Assembly: GCA_013911975.1 (NCBI GenBank)
Contig: JACESF010000004.1
Location: 1 to 64,000 of the forward strand
Reading direction: 5' to 3'
DNA length: 64,000 nucleotides
DNA from: Hyphomicrobiales bacterium
GTDB taxonomy: Bacteria; Pseudomonadota; Alphaproteobacteria; Rhizobiales; Xanthobacteraceae
The notes beneath the pieces were generated by a model that was given only the letters and a program-made list of their open reading frames with translations, searched no databases and was not told the DNA's origin. Position 1 is the stretch's first letter; each line of letters starts with the position of its first letter. Shown here piece by piece: positions 36,567-45,834 of the stretch. Made by a program: the position numbers and the translations under genes.

Positions 36567-37670
36567 TTACTCGATCACGATTCGCGGCGCCTTGCGCGCG
36601 CTCGCCCCCACCCGCTCCAGCGAGGCCCGCACGCCGCGCGCGATCTCGCGATAGGTTTCCGCCTCGGGGCTCTGGGGATCGGACACCACGATGGGCACGC
36701 CCGCGTCGGACATCTCGCGGATGCGCATGTTCAGCGGCACCTCGCCGAGGAACGGCACGCCCAGCTTCTTCGCCTCGTCCCGCGCGCCGCCGTGGCCGAA
36801 CAGGTCGGAGCGGCCGCCGCAATGGGGGCAGACGAAATAGCTCATGTTCTCCACCACCCCCAGCAGCGGCACGTTCACCCGCTGGAACATGGCGATGCCG
36901 CGCCGCGCATCGATGAGCGCGAGGTCCTGCGGCGTGGAGACGATGACGGCGCCCGCCAGCTTCACCTGCTGGGCCATGGTGAGCTGGGCGTCGCCGGTGC
37001 CGGGGGGCATGTCCACCACCAGGATATCGAGCGGCCCCCACTTCACCTCCCGCAGCATCTGGGAGAGGGCCGACATGACCATGGGCCCCCGCCAGATCAT
37101 GGGGGTGTCTTCCTCCACCATGAAGCCGATGGACATGAGCTGGAGGCCGAAATTGTCCAGGGGCAGCATGGTGCGCCCGTCGATCACTTCCGGCTTGGCA
37201 TGCACGCCCGCGAGGCGCGGCACCGAGGGGCCGTAGATGTCGGCGTCCAGCAGGCCCACCTTCAGGCCGAGGTCGCGCAGGCCCAAAGCGAGGTTGATGG
37301 ACAGGGTGGACTTGCCCACGCCCCCCTTGCCGGACGCCACGGCGATGATGGCGCCGACGCCCGGCACCTCGATCGCCTTTCCGCCGCCCGGCGCCGGCGC
37401 GGCCGCCGGAGCGGGCGCCCCACGCCGCTCGGCGGTGAGCGCCACCAGGGCCGACGCCACGCCGGGAATGGCCTTCACCGTGTCCTCGGCGGCGATGCGC
37501 ACACCTTCCCAGGCCCGCGCCTGCGCGGCATCCACGTTGATGGACAGGTAGACCTTGCCGTTGGTGACGACGATGCCCGACAAGGCGGGCGAGGCGGACA
37601 ACGGCACGCCCTCGGGGGTACGCACCTTGGAGAGCGCCTGCCGGACGCCGTCTTCCGTCACTTCGGCCAT
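36567..37670 (-). CDS. apbC: Mrp/ApbC/NBP35-family Fe-S cluster carrier ATPase
   Basis: P-loop ATPase that carries and transfers 4Fe-4S clusters to apo-proteins. 367 residues: an N-terminal MIP18/DUF59 domain (about 1-85), a Pro/Ala linker, the deviant Walker A ASGKGGVGKST near residue 118, DADIYGPSVPRL, DMPPGTGDAQLT and the cluster-binding CPHCGG near residue 290. GGGAGACGG-type ribosome site before ATG 37670. Its start lies 13 bases inside the 3' end of the UDG-family gene. Confidence 0.95.
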   Translation of the reverse strand: MAEVTEDGVRQALSKVRTPEGVPLSASPALSGIVVTNGKVYLSINVDAAQARAWEGVRIAAEDTVKAIPGVASALVALTAERRGAPAPAAAPAPGGGKAIEVPGVGAIIAVASGKGGVGKSTLSINLALGLRDLGLKVGLLDADIYGPSVPRLAGVHAKPEVIDGRTMLPLDNFGLQLMSIGFMVEEDTPMIWRGPMVMSALSQMLREVKWGPLDILVVDMPPGTGDAQLTMAQQVKLAGAVIVSTPQDLALIDARRGIAMFQRVNVPLLGVVENMSYFVCPHCGGRSDLFGHGGARDEAKKLGVPFLGEVPLNMRIREMSDAGVPIVVSDPQSPEAETYREIARGVRASLERVGASARKAPRIVIE

Positions 37671-38371
37671 GATGCCGTCTCCCGTTCGGATTTTGCCTCT
37701 CCTTCGCACAGCCGCCGCGCGCGGTCGAGGCTGAGGGCAACATCCCGGCGCAACTCTGGCAGAAGCTCGGCCTCGAACCAGGGGTGGCGCTTCAGCCATC
37801 CGGTGTTGCGCCAGGAGGGGTGCGGCAAGGCATAAAGCCGTGTGCCGGGTCGGGCTTCCCGCACCGCGCGCCAGGCCGCGACCGTCTCGCCGAGCCCGCC
37901 GCCCAGCAGGTGGCCGAGCCCCAGCCGCCGGAAATGATAGGTCTGCGCCGCGCGCCCCACCGCCAGGATCAGGTCGAAATCCGGCAAGGCGGCGAACAGG
38001 CGGTCATGCCAGAGGCGGGCGCATTCGCGCCGGGGCGGCAGGTCCGCGCCCTTCGCATCCTGGCCGGGAAAGCAGAAGCCCATGGCGGCGATGGCGATGC
38101 GCCGCTCGTCGTAGAAGGTGGCGGCGTCCACGCCCATCCAGGCCCGCAGCCGGTCCCCCGACGCGTCGGTGAAGGACCGGCCGGAGAGATGCACCTTGGT
38201 GCCCGGCGCCTGGCTGGCCACCAGGATGCGGGCGCTTTCGCTCACATGGAGCACCGGGCGCGGGGCATGGGGCAGAGGCGCCCCCATGGGCGCCTCCACG
38301 CAGGCGCGACAGGCGCGGATCTGCGCGAGCAGGTCCGCGAGCCCCTCCCCTGTGACGGGTGCCTGAGCCAT
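37658..38371 (-). CDS. uracil-DNA glycosylase family protein
   Basis: 237-residue protein of the UDG superfamily. The CRAC pair near residue 21 and the later CFPGQDAKGADLPPRREC segment are the cysteines expected of a 4Fe-4S UDG-like protein. ILVASQAPGTKVHLSGRSFTD resembles motif 1 and LYALPHPSWRNTGWLKRHPW the His-Pro-Ser motif. The usual motif-1 residues are changed, so repair activity should not be assumed. It overlaps the downstream apbC start, so the two are cotranscribed, which fits an Fe-S link. Confidence 0.82.
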   Translation of the reverse strand: MAQAPVTGEGLADLLAQIRACRACVEAPMGAPLPHAPRPVLHVSESARILVASQAPGTKVHLSGRSFTDASGDRLRAWMGVDAATFYDERRIAIAAMGFCFPGQDAKGADLPPRRECARLWHDRLFAALPDFDLILAVGRAAQTYHFRRLGLGHLLGGGLGETVAAWRAVREARPGTRLYALPHPSWRNTGWLKRHPWFEAELLPELRRDVALSLDRARRLCEGEAKSERETASWPK

Positions 38372-38396
38372 CCTGGTACGGCGCGCCCTCCCCGCC

Positions 38397-39014
38397 TCAG
38401 GCGCCCGCCTGGGCCGCCGGACGCGCGGACACCTGGGCCCGCCAGCGGCCGATATGGACGAGGTCCTCCGGCAGGGCGATGCGCGCCGCCCGCATGAAGT
38501 CGATGGCCACCACGGCCACGAGGTCCACCACCGTGAAGCGGTCGAGGGCGATATGGGCGCTCTCCGACAGCCGGTCGTTGAGATAGATGAGGAAGTCCAG
38601 CACCTTCGGCTTGTTGGCCTCGCCCCAGTCCTTCACCTGCGGGATCTCGCGCTCTGCCAGCCCCGGGTGCAGGTGGCGGAAGGCGAACTGGATGGGGAGC
38701 CAAAGCTCGATCTCCACCTGGCGCAGCCACATCTCCACCAGCGCGATTTCCTTCGGCGTGGTGCCGAACAGGTTGGGCTCCGGCTGGAGCGCCTCGAAAT
38801 AGCGGCAGATGGCGATGCTTTCCGCGATGGTCGTGCCGTCGTCAAGCACGAGCACCGGCACCTTCTTGCGGGGATTGAGCCGCAGGAATTCGTCCTTCAG
38901 GTGCTCCTTCTGGGCGAGGTCCACCGCGACCGTGGGCACCTCGATGCCCTTCTCGGCCAGGAAGAACTGCACGCGGCGCGGATTGGGGGCGCGGGCGGAA
39001 ATGTAGAGCTTCAT
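38397..39014 (-). CDS. glutathione S-transferase family protein
   Basis: 205-residue cytosolic GST. The thioredoxin-like N-terminal domain (about 1-80) has KLYISARAPNPRRVQFFLAEKGIEV and the glutathione-binding KVPVLVLDDGTTIAESIAI with cis-Pro and the ES pair. An all-helical C-terminal domain follows. The catalytic Ser/Tyr/Cys site is not clear (SARAPNPR in place). It may detoxify electrophiles or act as a reductase. It precedes the UDG-like gene in the same direction. Confidence 0.9.
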   Translation of the reverse strand: MKLYISARAPNPRRVQFFLAEKGIEVPTVAVDLAQKEHLKDEFLRLNPRKKVPVLVLDDGTTIAESIAICRYFEALQPEPNLFGTTPKEIALVEMWLRQVEIELWLPIQFAFRHLHPGLAEREIPQVKDWGEANKPKVLDFLIYLNDRLSESAHIALDRFTVVDLVAVVAIDFMRAARIALPEDLVHIGRWRAQVSARPAAQAGA

Positions 39015-39165
39015 GATGCGGGGCGTTCCTTATTGATGGGCCGAGAGACCATGCCCCCGCGCCGGGCGTCAAGCACGCCATCCACAGGCAGCCCTTGACA
39101 CCCCCGGCCGGGCGCCTTAAATCGCGCTCCTCGTCATCGACGCGCCACGGCGCTTCGCACTGACA

Positions 39166-39240
39166 GGGCGATTAGCTCAGCGGGAGAGCACTCCCTTCAC
39201 ACGGGAGGGGTCGCAGGTTCAATCCCTGCATCGCCCACCA
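39166..39240 (+). tRNA. tRNA-Val (anticodon CAC)
   Basis: Complete 75-nt tRNA with encoded CCA: GGGCGAT acceptor pairing with ATCGCCC, D arm GCTCAGCGGGAGAGC, anticodon stem CTCCC/GGGAG with loop TTCACAC (CAC, reading GTG), T arm GCAGGTTCAATCCCTGC. Confidence 0.97.
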
Positions 39241-39262
39241 TCCGCTCAGCAGCAGCCCCCCC

Positions 39263-39565
39263 TCAGAAGCCCCAGCGATACCAGCCGCGGTCGGGATCGA
39301 TGCAGGTATAGCCCGCGAAGCACTGGCGCGTGTCGCGAGCCGGGACCCATTCGGGCTTCAGCGCCTGGCCGGGCATGCAGAAGCGCAGGTTCGCCACGTA
39401 GCGGTCGAATGTGGTGGGGGACGTGTCCATCACCACGCCGCCTTGCCGGCCCACCAGGGCCTGGACGGCGGCGCAGGTCATCTTGTAGCTGGCCGGCCGC
39501 GCGGCGGCGGGCGTGGCTGCGAGCACGGCCAGGGGCAGCAGCAGGGTAACGGCTCTCAGCATCAC
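39263..39565 (-). CDS. small secreted protein of unknown function
   Basis: 100 residues with a signal peptide (MMLRAVTLLLPLAVLAATPAAA). The mature part YKMTCAAVQALVGRQGGVVM and FCMPGQ, RQCFAGYTCIDPD has four Cys, probably two disulphides. The N-terminal segment (TCAAVQALVGRQGGVV) is common in small exported alphaproteobacterial proteins of unknown role. It lies just after tRNA-Val on the other strand and ends in WYRWGF. Confidence 0.75.
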   Translation of the reverse strand: MMLRAVTLLLPLAVLAATPAAARPASYKMTCAAVQALVGRQGGVVMDTSPTTFDRYVANLRFCMPGQALKPEWVPARDTRQCFAGYTCIDPDRGWYRWGF

Positions 39566-39664
39566 GTCACCTCCCCGCGCGCCCGGCGCCAGTGCCGCCC
39601 GCGCGATCTTCAGGCCGGGAAGCCCCCACCGCCCCTTTCGGTTCCCTGGCGCGGGGCGTCGGCG

Positions 39665-40465
39665 TCACGGGGCCGGGAAAAGCGCGTCCGTGCGGCCGGT
39701 GAGATAATAGACCAGAAGCCCCACCCATTCCTTCATGCCCACGTCGGTGAGGTCCTGTCCCTCGGCCGCGCGGGAGAAGGAGCCGTTGAGGGCCTGGGGG
39801 CCGATGGTGCGATAGTCCACCGGATTCGCCACCACGGGAAAGTCCGCCGCCCGGAAGCAGCCCATGGCGCGGGGCATGTGGAAGGCGGACGTCACCAGCA
39901 GCCAGCGCGAGCCGGGCGCGGGATTGACCAGGGCCTTCGTGAAGCTGGCATTCTCGGCGGTGTTGCGGGCGCGGGTCTCGAACCGGACCCGCTTGATGTC
40001 CACGCCCACATCCACCAAAGCGGAGCTGACGGAGGCGATTTCCGTGGCGCCGCTCTCCCCGAACGCCTGGGCCGCGCCGGTGAACACCAGCTTCGCCTCG
40101 GGATAGCGCCGCGCCAGGGCGGCGAACACGATGACGCGCTCGCCGGCATCGTTCACCGCCGGCATGCGGCGGCTGATGGCGACGGCGTCCACCTCGGCGC
40201 CCCCCAGCAGGATGATGCCGTCCACCGGCCGGTCATCCGGCCGGAAGGGCGGGAAGCGCTCCTCCAGGGGCGAGACGATATGGTTCGGAAGCGGCGAGAG
40301 ACCCGTCAGCACCTGCCCCAGAACAGCCACGACGATGCAGCCCATGCCGAGCCGCCGGCTGCCCGTGGCCACGAAGGCGAGGCCCAGCAGGGCGATGAAG
40401 ATCAGCAGGTTCGACGGGGCGGCCAGCGCCCAGAAGATGCGCGACAGCGTGAAGAAGTCGTCCAT
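39665..40465 (-). CDS. YdcF/ElyC-family (DUF218) membrane protein
   Basis: 266 residues with two N-terminal helices (about 14-30 and 35-60), then a periplasmic or cytoplasmic DUF218 domain: DGIILLGGAEVDAV, KLVFTGAAQAFGESGATEIA, RFETRARNTAENASF and SRWLLVTSAFHMPRAMGCF. These match the ElyC/SanA/YdcF group involved in envelope polymer metabolism. The exact reaction is unknown. ATG at 40465; a TTG two codons upstream is possible. Confidence 0.88.
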   Translation of the reverse strand: MDDFFTLSRIFWALAAPSNLLIFIALLGLAFVATGSRRLGMGCIVVAVLGQVLTGLSPLPNHIVSPLEERFPPFRPDDRPVDGIILLGGAEVDAVAISRRMPAVNDAGERVIVFAALARRYPEAKLVFTGAAQAFGESGATEIASVSSALVDVGVDIKRVRFETRARNTAENASFTKALVNPAPGSRWLLVTSAFHMPRAMGCFRAADFPVVANPVDYRTIGPQALNGSFSRAAEGQDLTDVGMKEWVGLLVYYLTGRTDALFPAP

Positions 40466-40557
40466 GCCCAAGCCCCAGCCAAGGGCGCGGCCGGCCGTCC
40501 CGGTCGCGCCCTGGACCTATGCGCAACCTTGCGGCCGCCCGCAAGGTCCGCGCCGGC

Positions 40558-41730
40558 TCAGGCGGTCTTCTCGAACAATTCCCGGCCGATCAGCATGCGG
40601 CGGATCTCGCTGGTGCCCGCGCCGATCTCGTAGAGCTTGGCATCGCGCAGCAGGCGGCCCACGGGATAGTCGTTGATGTAGCCGTTGCCGCCAAGGGTCT
40701 GGATCGCCTCCAGCGCCATCCAGGTGGCCTTCTCGGCGGCGTAGAGGATGGCGCCCGCCGCGTCCTCGCGGGTGGTGGCGCCGCGGTCGCAGGCCTTGGC
40801 CACCGCATAGACGTAGGACTTGCACGCATTCATGGTCACGTACATGTCGGCGATCTTCCCCTGCATGAGCTGGAAGGTGCCGATGGGCTGGCCGAACTGC
40901 TTGCGCTCGTGAACGTAGGGCAGGACGATGTCCATGCAGGCCTGCATGATGCCCAGCGGCCCCGCCGCGAGCACGGCGCGCTCATAGTCGAGGCCGGACA
41001 TGAGCACGTTCACGCCGCGCCCCACCTCGCCGAGCACGTTCTCCTCCGGCACCTCGCAATCCTCGAACACCAATTCGCCCGTGTCGGAGCCGCGCATGCC
41101 CAGCTTGTCCAGCTTCTGGGCGGTGGAGAAGCCCTTGAAGTCGTTCTCGATGAGGAAGGCGGTCATGCCGCGCGGCCCCGCGGCGGGGTCGGTCTTGGCA
41201 TAGACCACCAGCGTCTCGGCGATGGGGCCGTTGGTGATCCACATCTTGCTGCCGTTCAGCACGTAGCGGTCGCCGCGCTTCTCCGCGCGGGTGCGCATGG
41301 AGACCACGTCCGAGCCGGCGCCCGGCTCGGACATGGCGAGCGCGCCCACATGCTCGCCGGAAATGAGCTTCGGCAGATAGCGCTGCTTCTGCGCCGCCGT
41401 GCCGTTGCGGCTGATCTGGTTCACGCACAGGTTGGAATGGGCACCATAGGAGAGCCCCACCGAGGCCGAGGCCCGGCTGATCTCCTCCATGGCGATGACA
41501 TGCTCGAGATAGCCGAGCCCGGAACCGCCATATTCCTCTTCCGCCGTGATGCCGAGCAGGCCCAGATCCCCGAGCTGGGGCCAGAGGTCACGGGGAAACT
41601 GGTTGGACTTGTCGATCTCGGCGGCGCGTGGCGCGATCTTGTCGTCCGCGAAGGCGCGCACCGTGTCGCGCAGCATGTTGGCGGTCTCGCCGAGATCGAA
41701 ATCGAAACCCTGGTGGGCGTTTGGCAACAT
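40558..41730 (-). CDS. ivd: isovaleryl-CoA dehydrogenase (acyl-CoA dehydrogenase)
   Basis: FAD enzyme of leucine breakdown that oxidises isovaleryl-CoA to 3-methylcrotonyl-CoA. 390 residues. [19 protein letters not shown] and [17 protein letters not shown] are family marks, and [19 protein letters not shown] carries the catalytic Glu in the LDxER position special to isovaleryl-CoA dehydrogenase, whereas most acyl-CoA dehydrogenases have it near the C-terminus. The end [18 protein letters not shown] lacks that later Glu, supporting the call. Its usual partners (methylcrotonyl-CoA carboxylase) are not adjacent. Confidence 0.92.
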   Translation of the reverse strand: MLPNAHQGFDFDLGETANMLRDTVRAFADDKIAPRAAEIDKSNQFPRDLWPQLGDLGLLGITAEEEYGGSGLGYLEHVIAMEEISRASASVGLSYGAHSNLCVNQISRNGTAAQKQRYLPKLISGEHVGALAMSEPGAGSDVVSMRTRAEKRGDRYVLNGSKMWITNGPIAETLVVYAKTDPAAGPRGMTAFLIENDFKGFSTAQKLDKLGMRGSDTGELVFEDCEVPEENVLGEVGRGVNVLMSGLDYERAVLAAGPLGIMQACMDIVLPYVHERKQFGQPIGTFQLMQGKIADMYVTMNACKSYVYAVAKACDRGATTREDAAGAILYAAEKATWMALEAIQTLGGNGYINDYPVGRLLRDAKLYEIGAGTSEIRRMLIGRELFEKTA

Positions 41731-41826
41731 GTCGCTCTCCTCCCGCTCCCGGTTCTGCGATGCCCGGGCCGACGCGCGCCCGGAAGACCGTGGAGATGAC
41801 GCAGAATAAAACGAATGGCCGTTTAT

Positions 41827-44049
41827 TCAACTCATCCCGGCCGGTTCCGTGCCCACCGCCGAGTCGGGCCGCTCCGGCAGGCGCCGGTTGGCGCCCTGCG
41901 CGGGCGCCGCCGCCCGCTGCTCTTCCAGCAAGCGCCGGGCGGCCTCGATGGGCACGGGCGGCGAGAACAGGAAGCCCTGGGCCTGCTGAGCGCCGAAGGC
42001 GCGCAGGAAGCGGAGCTGCTCGCGGGTCTCCACGCCCTCCGCCGTGAGGATGATGCCCAGGGACCGGCCGAGGCGGATCACATATTCCACGATGGCGGCG
42101 GCATCGCGCTCGACACCGAGATTGAGGATGAACGAGCGGTCGATCTTGATCTTCGAGACCGGCACGGAGCGGATATGGACCAGCGACGCGTGGCCGGTGC
42201 CGAAATCGTCCAGCGCAATGCGGATGCCGGCGTCCCGCAGCCGCACCAGCATCTCGCGGCCCGGCCCTTCCGCCGCGAACAGGGCGCTTTCGGTGATCTC
42301 GATCTCCAGCCGGGCCGGGTCGAAGCCGGTCTCCTCCAGCACCGCGAGCACCCGTTCCGACAGGTCCGGCTCACGCAGGTCGATGGCCGACATGTTCACG
42401 GAGATGGTCACGTCGGGCAGCGTGCGCCCCTGCTCGCAGGCGGCGCGCAGCACCCAGGCATCGAGCCGGCTCACCAGCCGCGAGCGTTCCGCCACGGGAA
42501 TGAAGGTCTCCGGCAGCAGGCGCCCGTGCTCGGGATGGTCCCAGCGCACCAGCGCCTCGAAGCCCAGGATGCGCTCGCTCTCCACATCCACCAGGGGCTG
42601 GAACAGCAGCGTCAGTTCGTTGTTCACGATGGCATTGGACAGGTCCTGCTCCACCTGCCGGCGATGCAGCGTCTCCACTTCCATGTGCGGCTCGAACGCC
42701 GCGAAGGCACCGCGCCCCTCGGCCTTGGCACGATAGAGGGCGATGTCGGCGCGGCGCATGAGATCGCGCGCGGATTCCGCATGGCGGGGCGCATAGGCGA
42801 CGCCCACGGACGCGCCCACCATCAGTTCCCGCCCGTCCACCAGCACCGGCGCCTGCACGGCCCGTGTCACCCGCGACACATGGGCCTCCAGGTCGCGCAG
42901 GTCGGACGCGGCGACGAAGGCCACGAACTCGTCGCCGCCGAAGCGCCCGGCGAGGCCGGAATCGCCCACGGCCGTGTTCAGGCGGCCCGCGATCCCGCAC
43001 AGAAGCTCGTCGCCCACCACGTGCCCGAGCGTGTCGTTGATGTCCTTGAAGTCATCGAGATCGAGGAACAGCAGCGCCAGGGCATCGGACGACTTGAGGT
43101 CCGCGAGGCGCTGTTCGAGGCGCGAGATGAAATAGCCCCGGTTGGACAGGCCGGTGAGATTGTCCCGATAGGCCAGCGAGCTGGCGCGTGCCTCGCTTTC
43201 CGCAAGCGCACGGGCGGAGCGGTGCGCGCGCACCAGGAAGGCCAGGCAGATGCCGAGCAGGGCGGACGACAGGGCCGCCACCACGGGCGCCACGTCCGTC
43301 AGCGCGCTGGTGCCGGCGTGCTGGACCCGCCAGGACATGACGAGCGGCGCATCCCCCGCCAGATTGGTGAGGACCACGCCATCCTCGCCGTCGCGGCCCT
43401 GGTCCCGCGCGGGCATGACGTGCAGGCCGGACACCTGGAGGCGCTGCTCCATCTCCTGCAGGAACCTGTCGTCCACCGCGTCCACCGCGATGCAGAGAAG
43501 GCCCGGCGCGCCGACGAGCGCGGGAATGACCACCGCCAGCCCGACACCCCGGTCGTCCACGATCAGGCCCATGCCCTGCTCGCCGATTCCCCGCAGCGCG
43601 CGCCGAAGCGTGGGCGCCGCCGCCGCCATCTCCTCCTCGTTCAGAAGGGTGCCGTCGATGGAGGCATAGATGGGCTTGCCGCTGGCACGATCCACCAGAT
43701 AGGCGCGCTCATAGCCGAAATGGGCATCCAGGGGGCGTCCGAAACGCTCATGCACGAAGGCGATGTCGCCTGATGCGGCGCGGCGCAGCGTGTCGCCTTC
43801 GTCCAGCAGGGCGATGGCGCTGCGCTGGACGGCTGCCGCGCGCTCTTCAAGGACGGCGAAGACCGCGTCGCGCTCGCGCGCAAACATCCGCCTGTCGTTG
43901 CCGGCCATCGTCACCACGAGAAGACCGATCAACGCCCCGAGCACCATGGCGAGCGCGGCCACGCCCGCGATGAAGAAGGTACGCTCCCTGGCGCCCGAAC
44001 GTCTCGGAATTTTATCCTCCGGCGGCCACGCCGCTTTTGCCCCGCCCAT
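41827..44049 (-). CDS. membrane GGDEF-EAL protein with CHASE4-like sensor
   Basis: Predicted bifunctional or phosphodiesterase-type cyclic-di-GMP protein. N-terminal helix at about 27-47, a periplasmic region (about 48-235) resembling CHASE4 (HFGYERAYLVDRASGKPIYAS), a second helix (VAPVVAALSSALLGICLAFLV), a GGDEF domain with intact RFGGDEF near residue 371, and an EAL domain with intact FEALVRW near 498 plus EITESAL, DDFGTGHASL and AEGVET. Both active sites look complete. The start is uncertain: no clear ribosome site, and upstream ATGs at 44082 and 44124 are in frame. Confidence 0.88.
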   Translation of the reverse strand: MGGAKAAWPPEDKIPRRSGARERTFFIAGVAALAMVLGALIGLLVVTMAGNDRRMFARERDAVFAVLEERAAAVQRSAIALLDEGDTLRRAASGDIAFVHERFGRPLDAHFGYERAYLVDRASGKPIYASIDGTLLNEEEMAAAAPTLRRALRGIGEQGMGLIVDDRGVGLAVVIPALVGAPGLLCIAVDAVDDRFLQEMEQRLQVSGLHVMPARDQGRDGEDGVVLTNLAGDAPLVMSWRVQHAGTSALTDVAPVVAALSSALLGICLAFLVRAHRSARALAESEARASSLAYRDNLTGLSNRGYFISRLEQRLADLKSSDALALLFLDLDDFKDINDTLGHVVGDELLCGIAGRLNTAVGDSGLAGRFGGDEFVAFVAASDLRDLEAHVSRVTRAVQAPVLVDGRELMVGASVGVAYAPRHAESARDLMRRADIALYRAKAEGRGAFAAFEPHMEVETLHRRQVEQDLSNAIVNNELTLLFQPLVDVESERILGFEALVRWDHPEHGRLLPETFIPVAERSRLVSRLDAWVLRAACEQGRTLPDVTISVNMSAIDLREPDLSERVLAVLEETGFDPARLEIEITESALFAAEGPGREMLVRLRDAGIRIALDDFGTGHASLVHIRSVPVSKIKIDRSFILNLGVERDAAAIVEYVIRLGRSLGIILTAEGVETREQLRFLRAFGAQQAQGFLFSPPVPIEAARRLLEEQRAAAPAQGANRRLPERPDSAVGTEPAGMS

Positions 44050-44209
44050 GTTGCAACACGGTGGTTTTAGGCACTTCGTCATGCCACACGCAACCGGAAC
44101 CGTTATCGCTGCCGAATGAGGCACCGTTCAGATCGGAAGCGGCTCCGGGACTTTCAATATGCGCGCCGATCCCGGCTGTCGCACTGGGAAAATTCCTTAA
44201 GCACGACCA

Positions 44210-45613
44210 TCAGTGGGCGAACCACAGGGAGGCGAAGCCCAGGAAGGTGAAGAAGCCCACCGTGTCGGTGACGGTGGTCACGAACACGCCGGACGCCACG
44301 GCCGGATCGAGCTTGAGCTTGTTGATGACGACCGGTATCAGAATGCCGAACAGACCCGCCGCCAGCATGTTCACCACCAAAGCGGCCGCGATCACCCCGC
44401 CGAGCTGGGTGTTCTGGAACCACAGGGCGGCGATGGTGCCCAGCAGCACCGCCAGGATCACGCCGTTGCACAGGCCCACCAGCACCTCACGCCGGATGAC
44501 CCGGCGGGCATTGTGGCTACCGAGATCCTTGGTCGCCAGCGCGCGCACCGCCACGGTCATGGTCTGGTTCGCCGCATTGCCGCCCATGGAGGCGACGATG
44601 GGCATCAGGACCGCCAGGGCCACCATGTGCTCGATGGTGTCGGAGAACAGGGCGATGATGAAGGCGGCCAGGAAGGCGGTGCCGAGATTGACCACCAGCC
44701 AGGGCAGGCGCGCGCGGGCGGTGTAGGGCACGCTGTCCGAGAGTTCCTCGTCGCTGCCCACGCCCGCCATGGCGCGCAGATCCTCGTCCGCTTCCTCCTG
44801 GATCACGTCCACCACGTCGTCGATGGTGATGACGCCCACGAGGCGGCCGGAATCGTCCACCACCGGCGCCGAGACGAGGTTGTAGTGCTCGAAGAGGCGC
44901 GCCACCTCCTCCTGGTCGTCGCTGGCCTTCACCACCTGCCGCTGGTCGCTCTTGACCGCCGTCAGCAGCACGGAGCGGCGGGAGCGCAGCAGCCGGTCCA
45001 GGGGCACGGCGCCCACGAGGCGATAGGTGGGGTCCACCACGAAGATCTCGTAGAAAGTGTCGGGCAGGTCCTCGGTCTCGCGCATATGGTCGATGGCGCG
45101 GCCCACGGTCCAGAACGGGGGCACCGCGATGAACTCGGTCTGCATGCGCCGCCCGGCGCTCTCTTCCGGATAGTCCAGGGAGCGCTCAAGCGCGCCGCGC
45201 TCGGGGGCGGGGATGTAGCGGAGGATGTCCGCCTTCTCGTCCTCGTCCAGGTCTTCGAGGATGTAGACCGCATCGTCGGAATCGAGGTCGCGGATGCCGT
45301 CGGCCACGATCCAGGGCTTCAGCGCCCCGAGGATCTGGACGCGCATGGTCTCGTCCAGCTCGGTGAGCGCGGTGAAGTCGAAGTCGCGGCCGAGCAGCTC
45401 GATGAGGCGCGGTCGGTCGGCCTCGTCGAGGGCCTCGATCAGGTCGCCGAGGTCCGCTTCGTGCAGGGGCTCGATGCGGCTCTTGAGGGCGGCGCGATCC
45501 CCCTCCCCGATGGCCGCTTCCACCCGCGCGATGAAGTCGGGCAGGAACACGCCGTCCTCGTCGCGGAGCTCCTGGGTGGCGGCTTCGTCCAGGGGGGGCG
45601 TGTCATCGCGCAT
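44210..45613 (-). CDS. mgtE: magnesium transporter MgtE
   Basis: Mg2+ channel of the inner membrane. 467 residues: cytosolic N-domain (about 30-130), tandem CBS domains (about 140-265, VSAPVVDDSGRLVGVITIDDVV) that sense Mg2+, a plug helix, and five membrane helices with the selectivity signature PIVASMGGNAANQTMTVAVRA near residue 343. ATG at 45613; the frame is open further up. No M-box-like leader was seen upstream. Confidence 0.95.
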   Translation of the reverse strand: MRDDTPPLDEAATQELRDEDGVFLPDFIARVEAAIGEGDRAALKSRIEPLHEADLGDLIEALDEADRPRLIELLGRDFDFTALTELDETMRVQILGALKPWIVADGIRDLDSDDAVYILEDLDEDEKADILRYIPAPERGALERSLDYPEESAGRRMQTEFIAVPPFWTVGRAIDHMRETEDLPDTFYEIFVVDPTYRLVGAVPLDRLLRSRRSVLLTAVKSDQRQVVKASDDQEEVARLFEHYNLVSAPVVDDSGRLVGVITIDDVVDVIQEEADEDLRAMAGVGSDEELSDSVPYTARARLPWLVVNLGTAFLAAFIIALFSDTIEHMVALAVLMPIVASMGGNAANQTMTVAVRALATKDLGSHNARRVIRREVLVGLCNGVILAVLLGTIAALWFQNTQLGGVIAAALVVNMLAAGLFGILIPVVINKLKLDPAVASGVFVTTVTDTVGFFTFLGFASLWFAH

Positions 45614-45834
45614 GCATCCGACCCCTCTACGGCATTGATGAGACTGCGGATGCGTTCTAGAGCGCCATCCGGGCGGAGGGAAACAGTTTCTCATTCCCTT
45701 CCGTCACCTTCGCGCGCTTTTGCGCGCCAAGGGCCGGCGAGGGTCGGCAGCCTGTTGGATCCAGGACCGCGCAATGGTCATATCCCCGCTCTCCGGCTCG
45801 AACGGGGCAATTCGCAAGAAAGGCGTCCCACGAA

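Noticed and set aside
45614..45834. M-box magnesium riboswitch before mgtE
   Set aside because: No set of stems resembling an M-box was found; the region is short and only holds ordinary promoter-like sequence.
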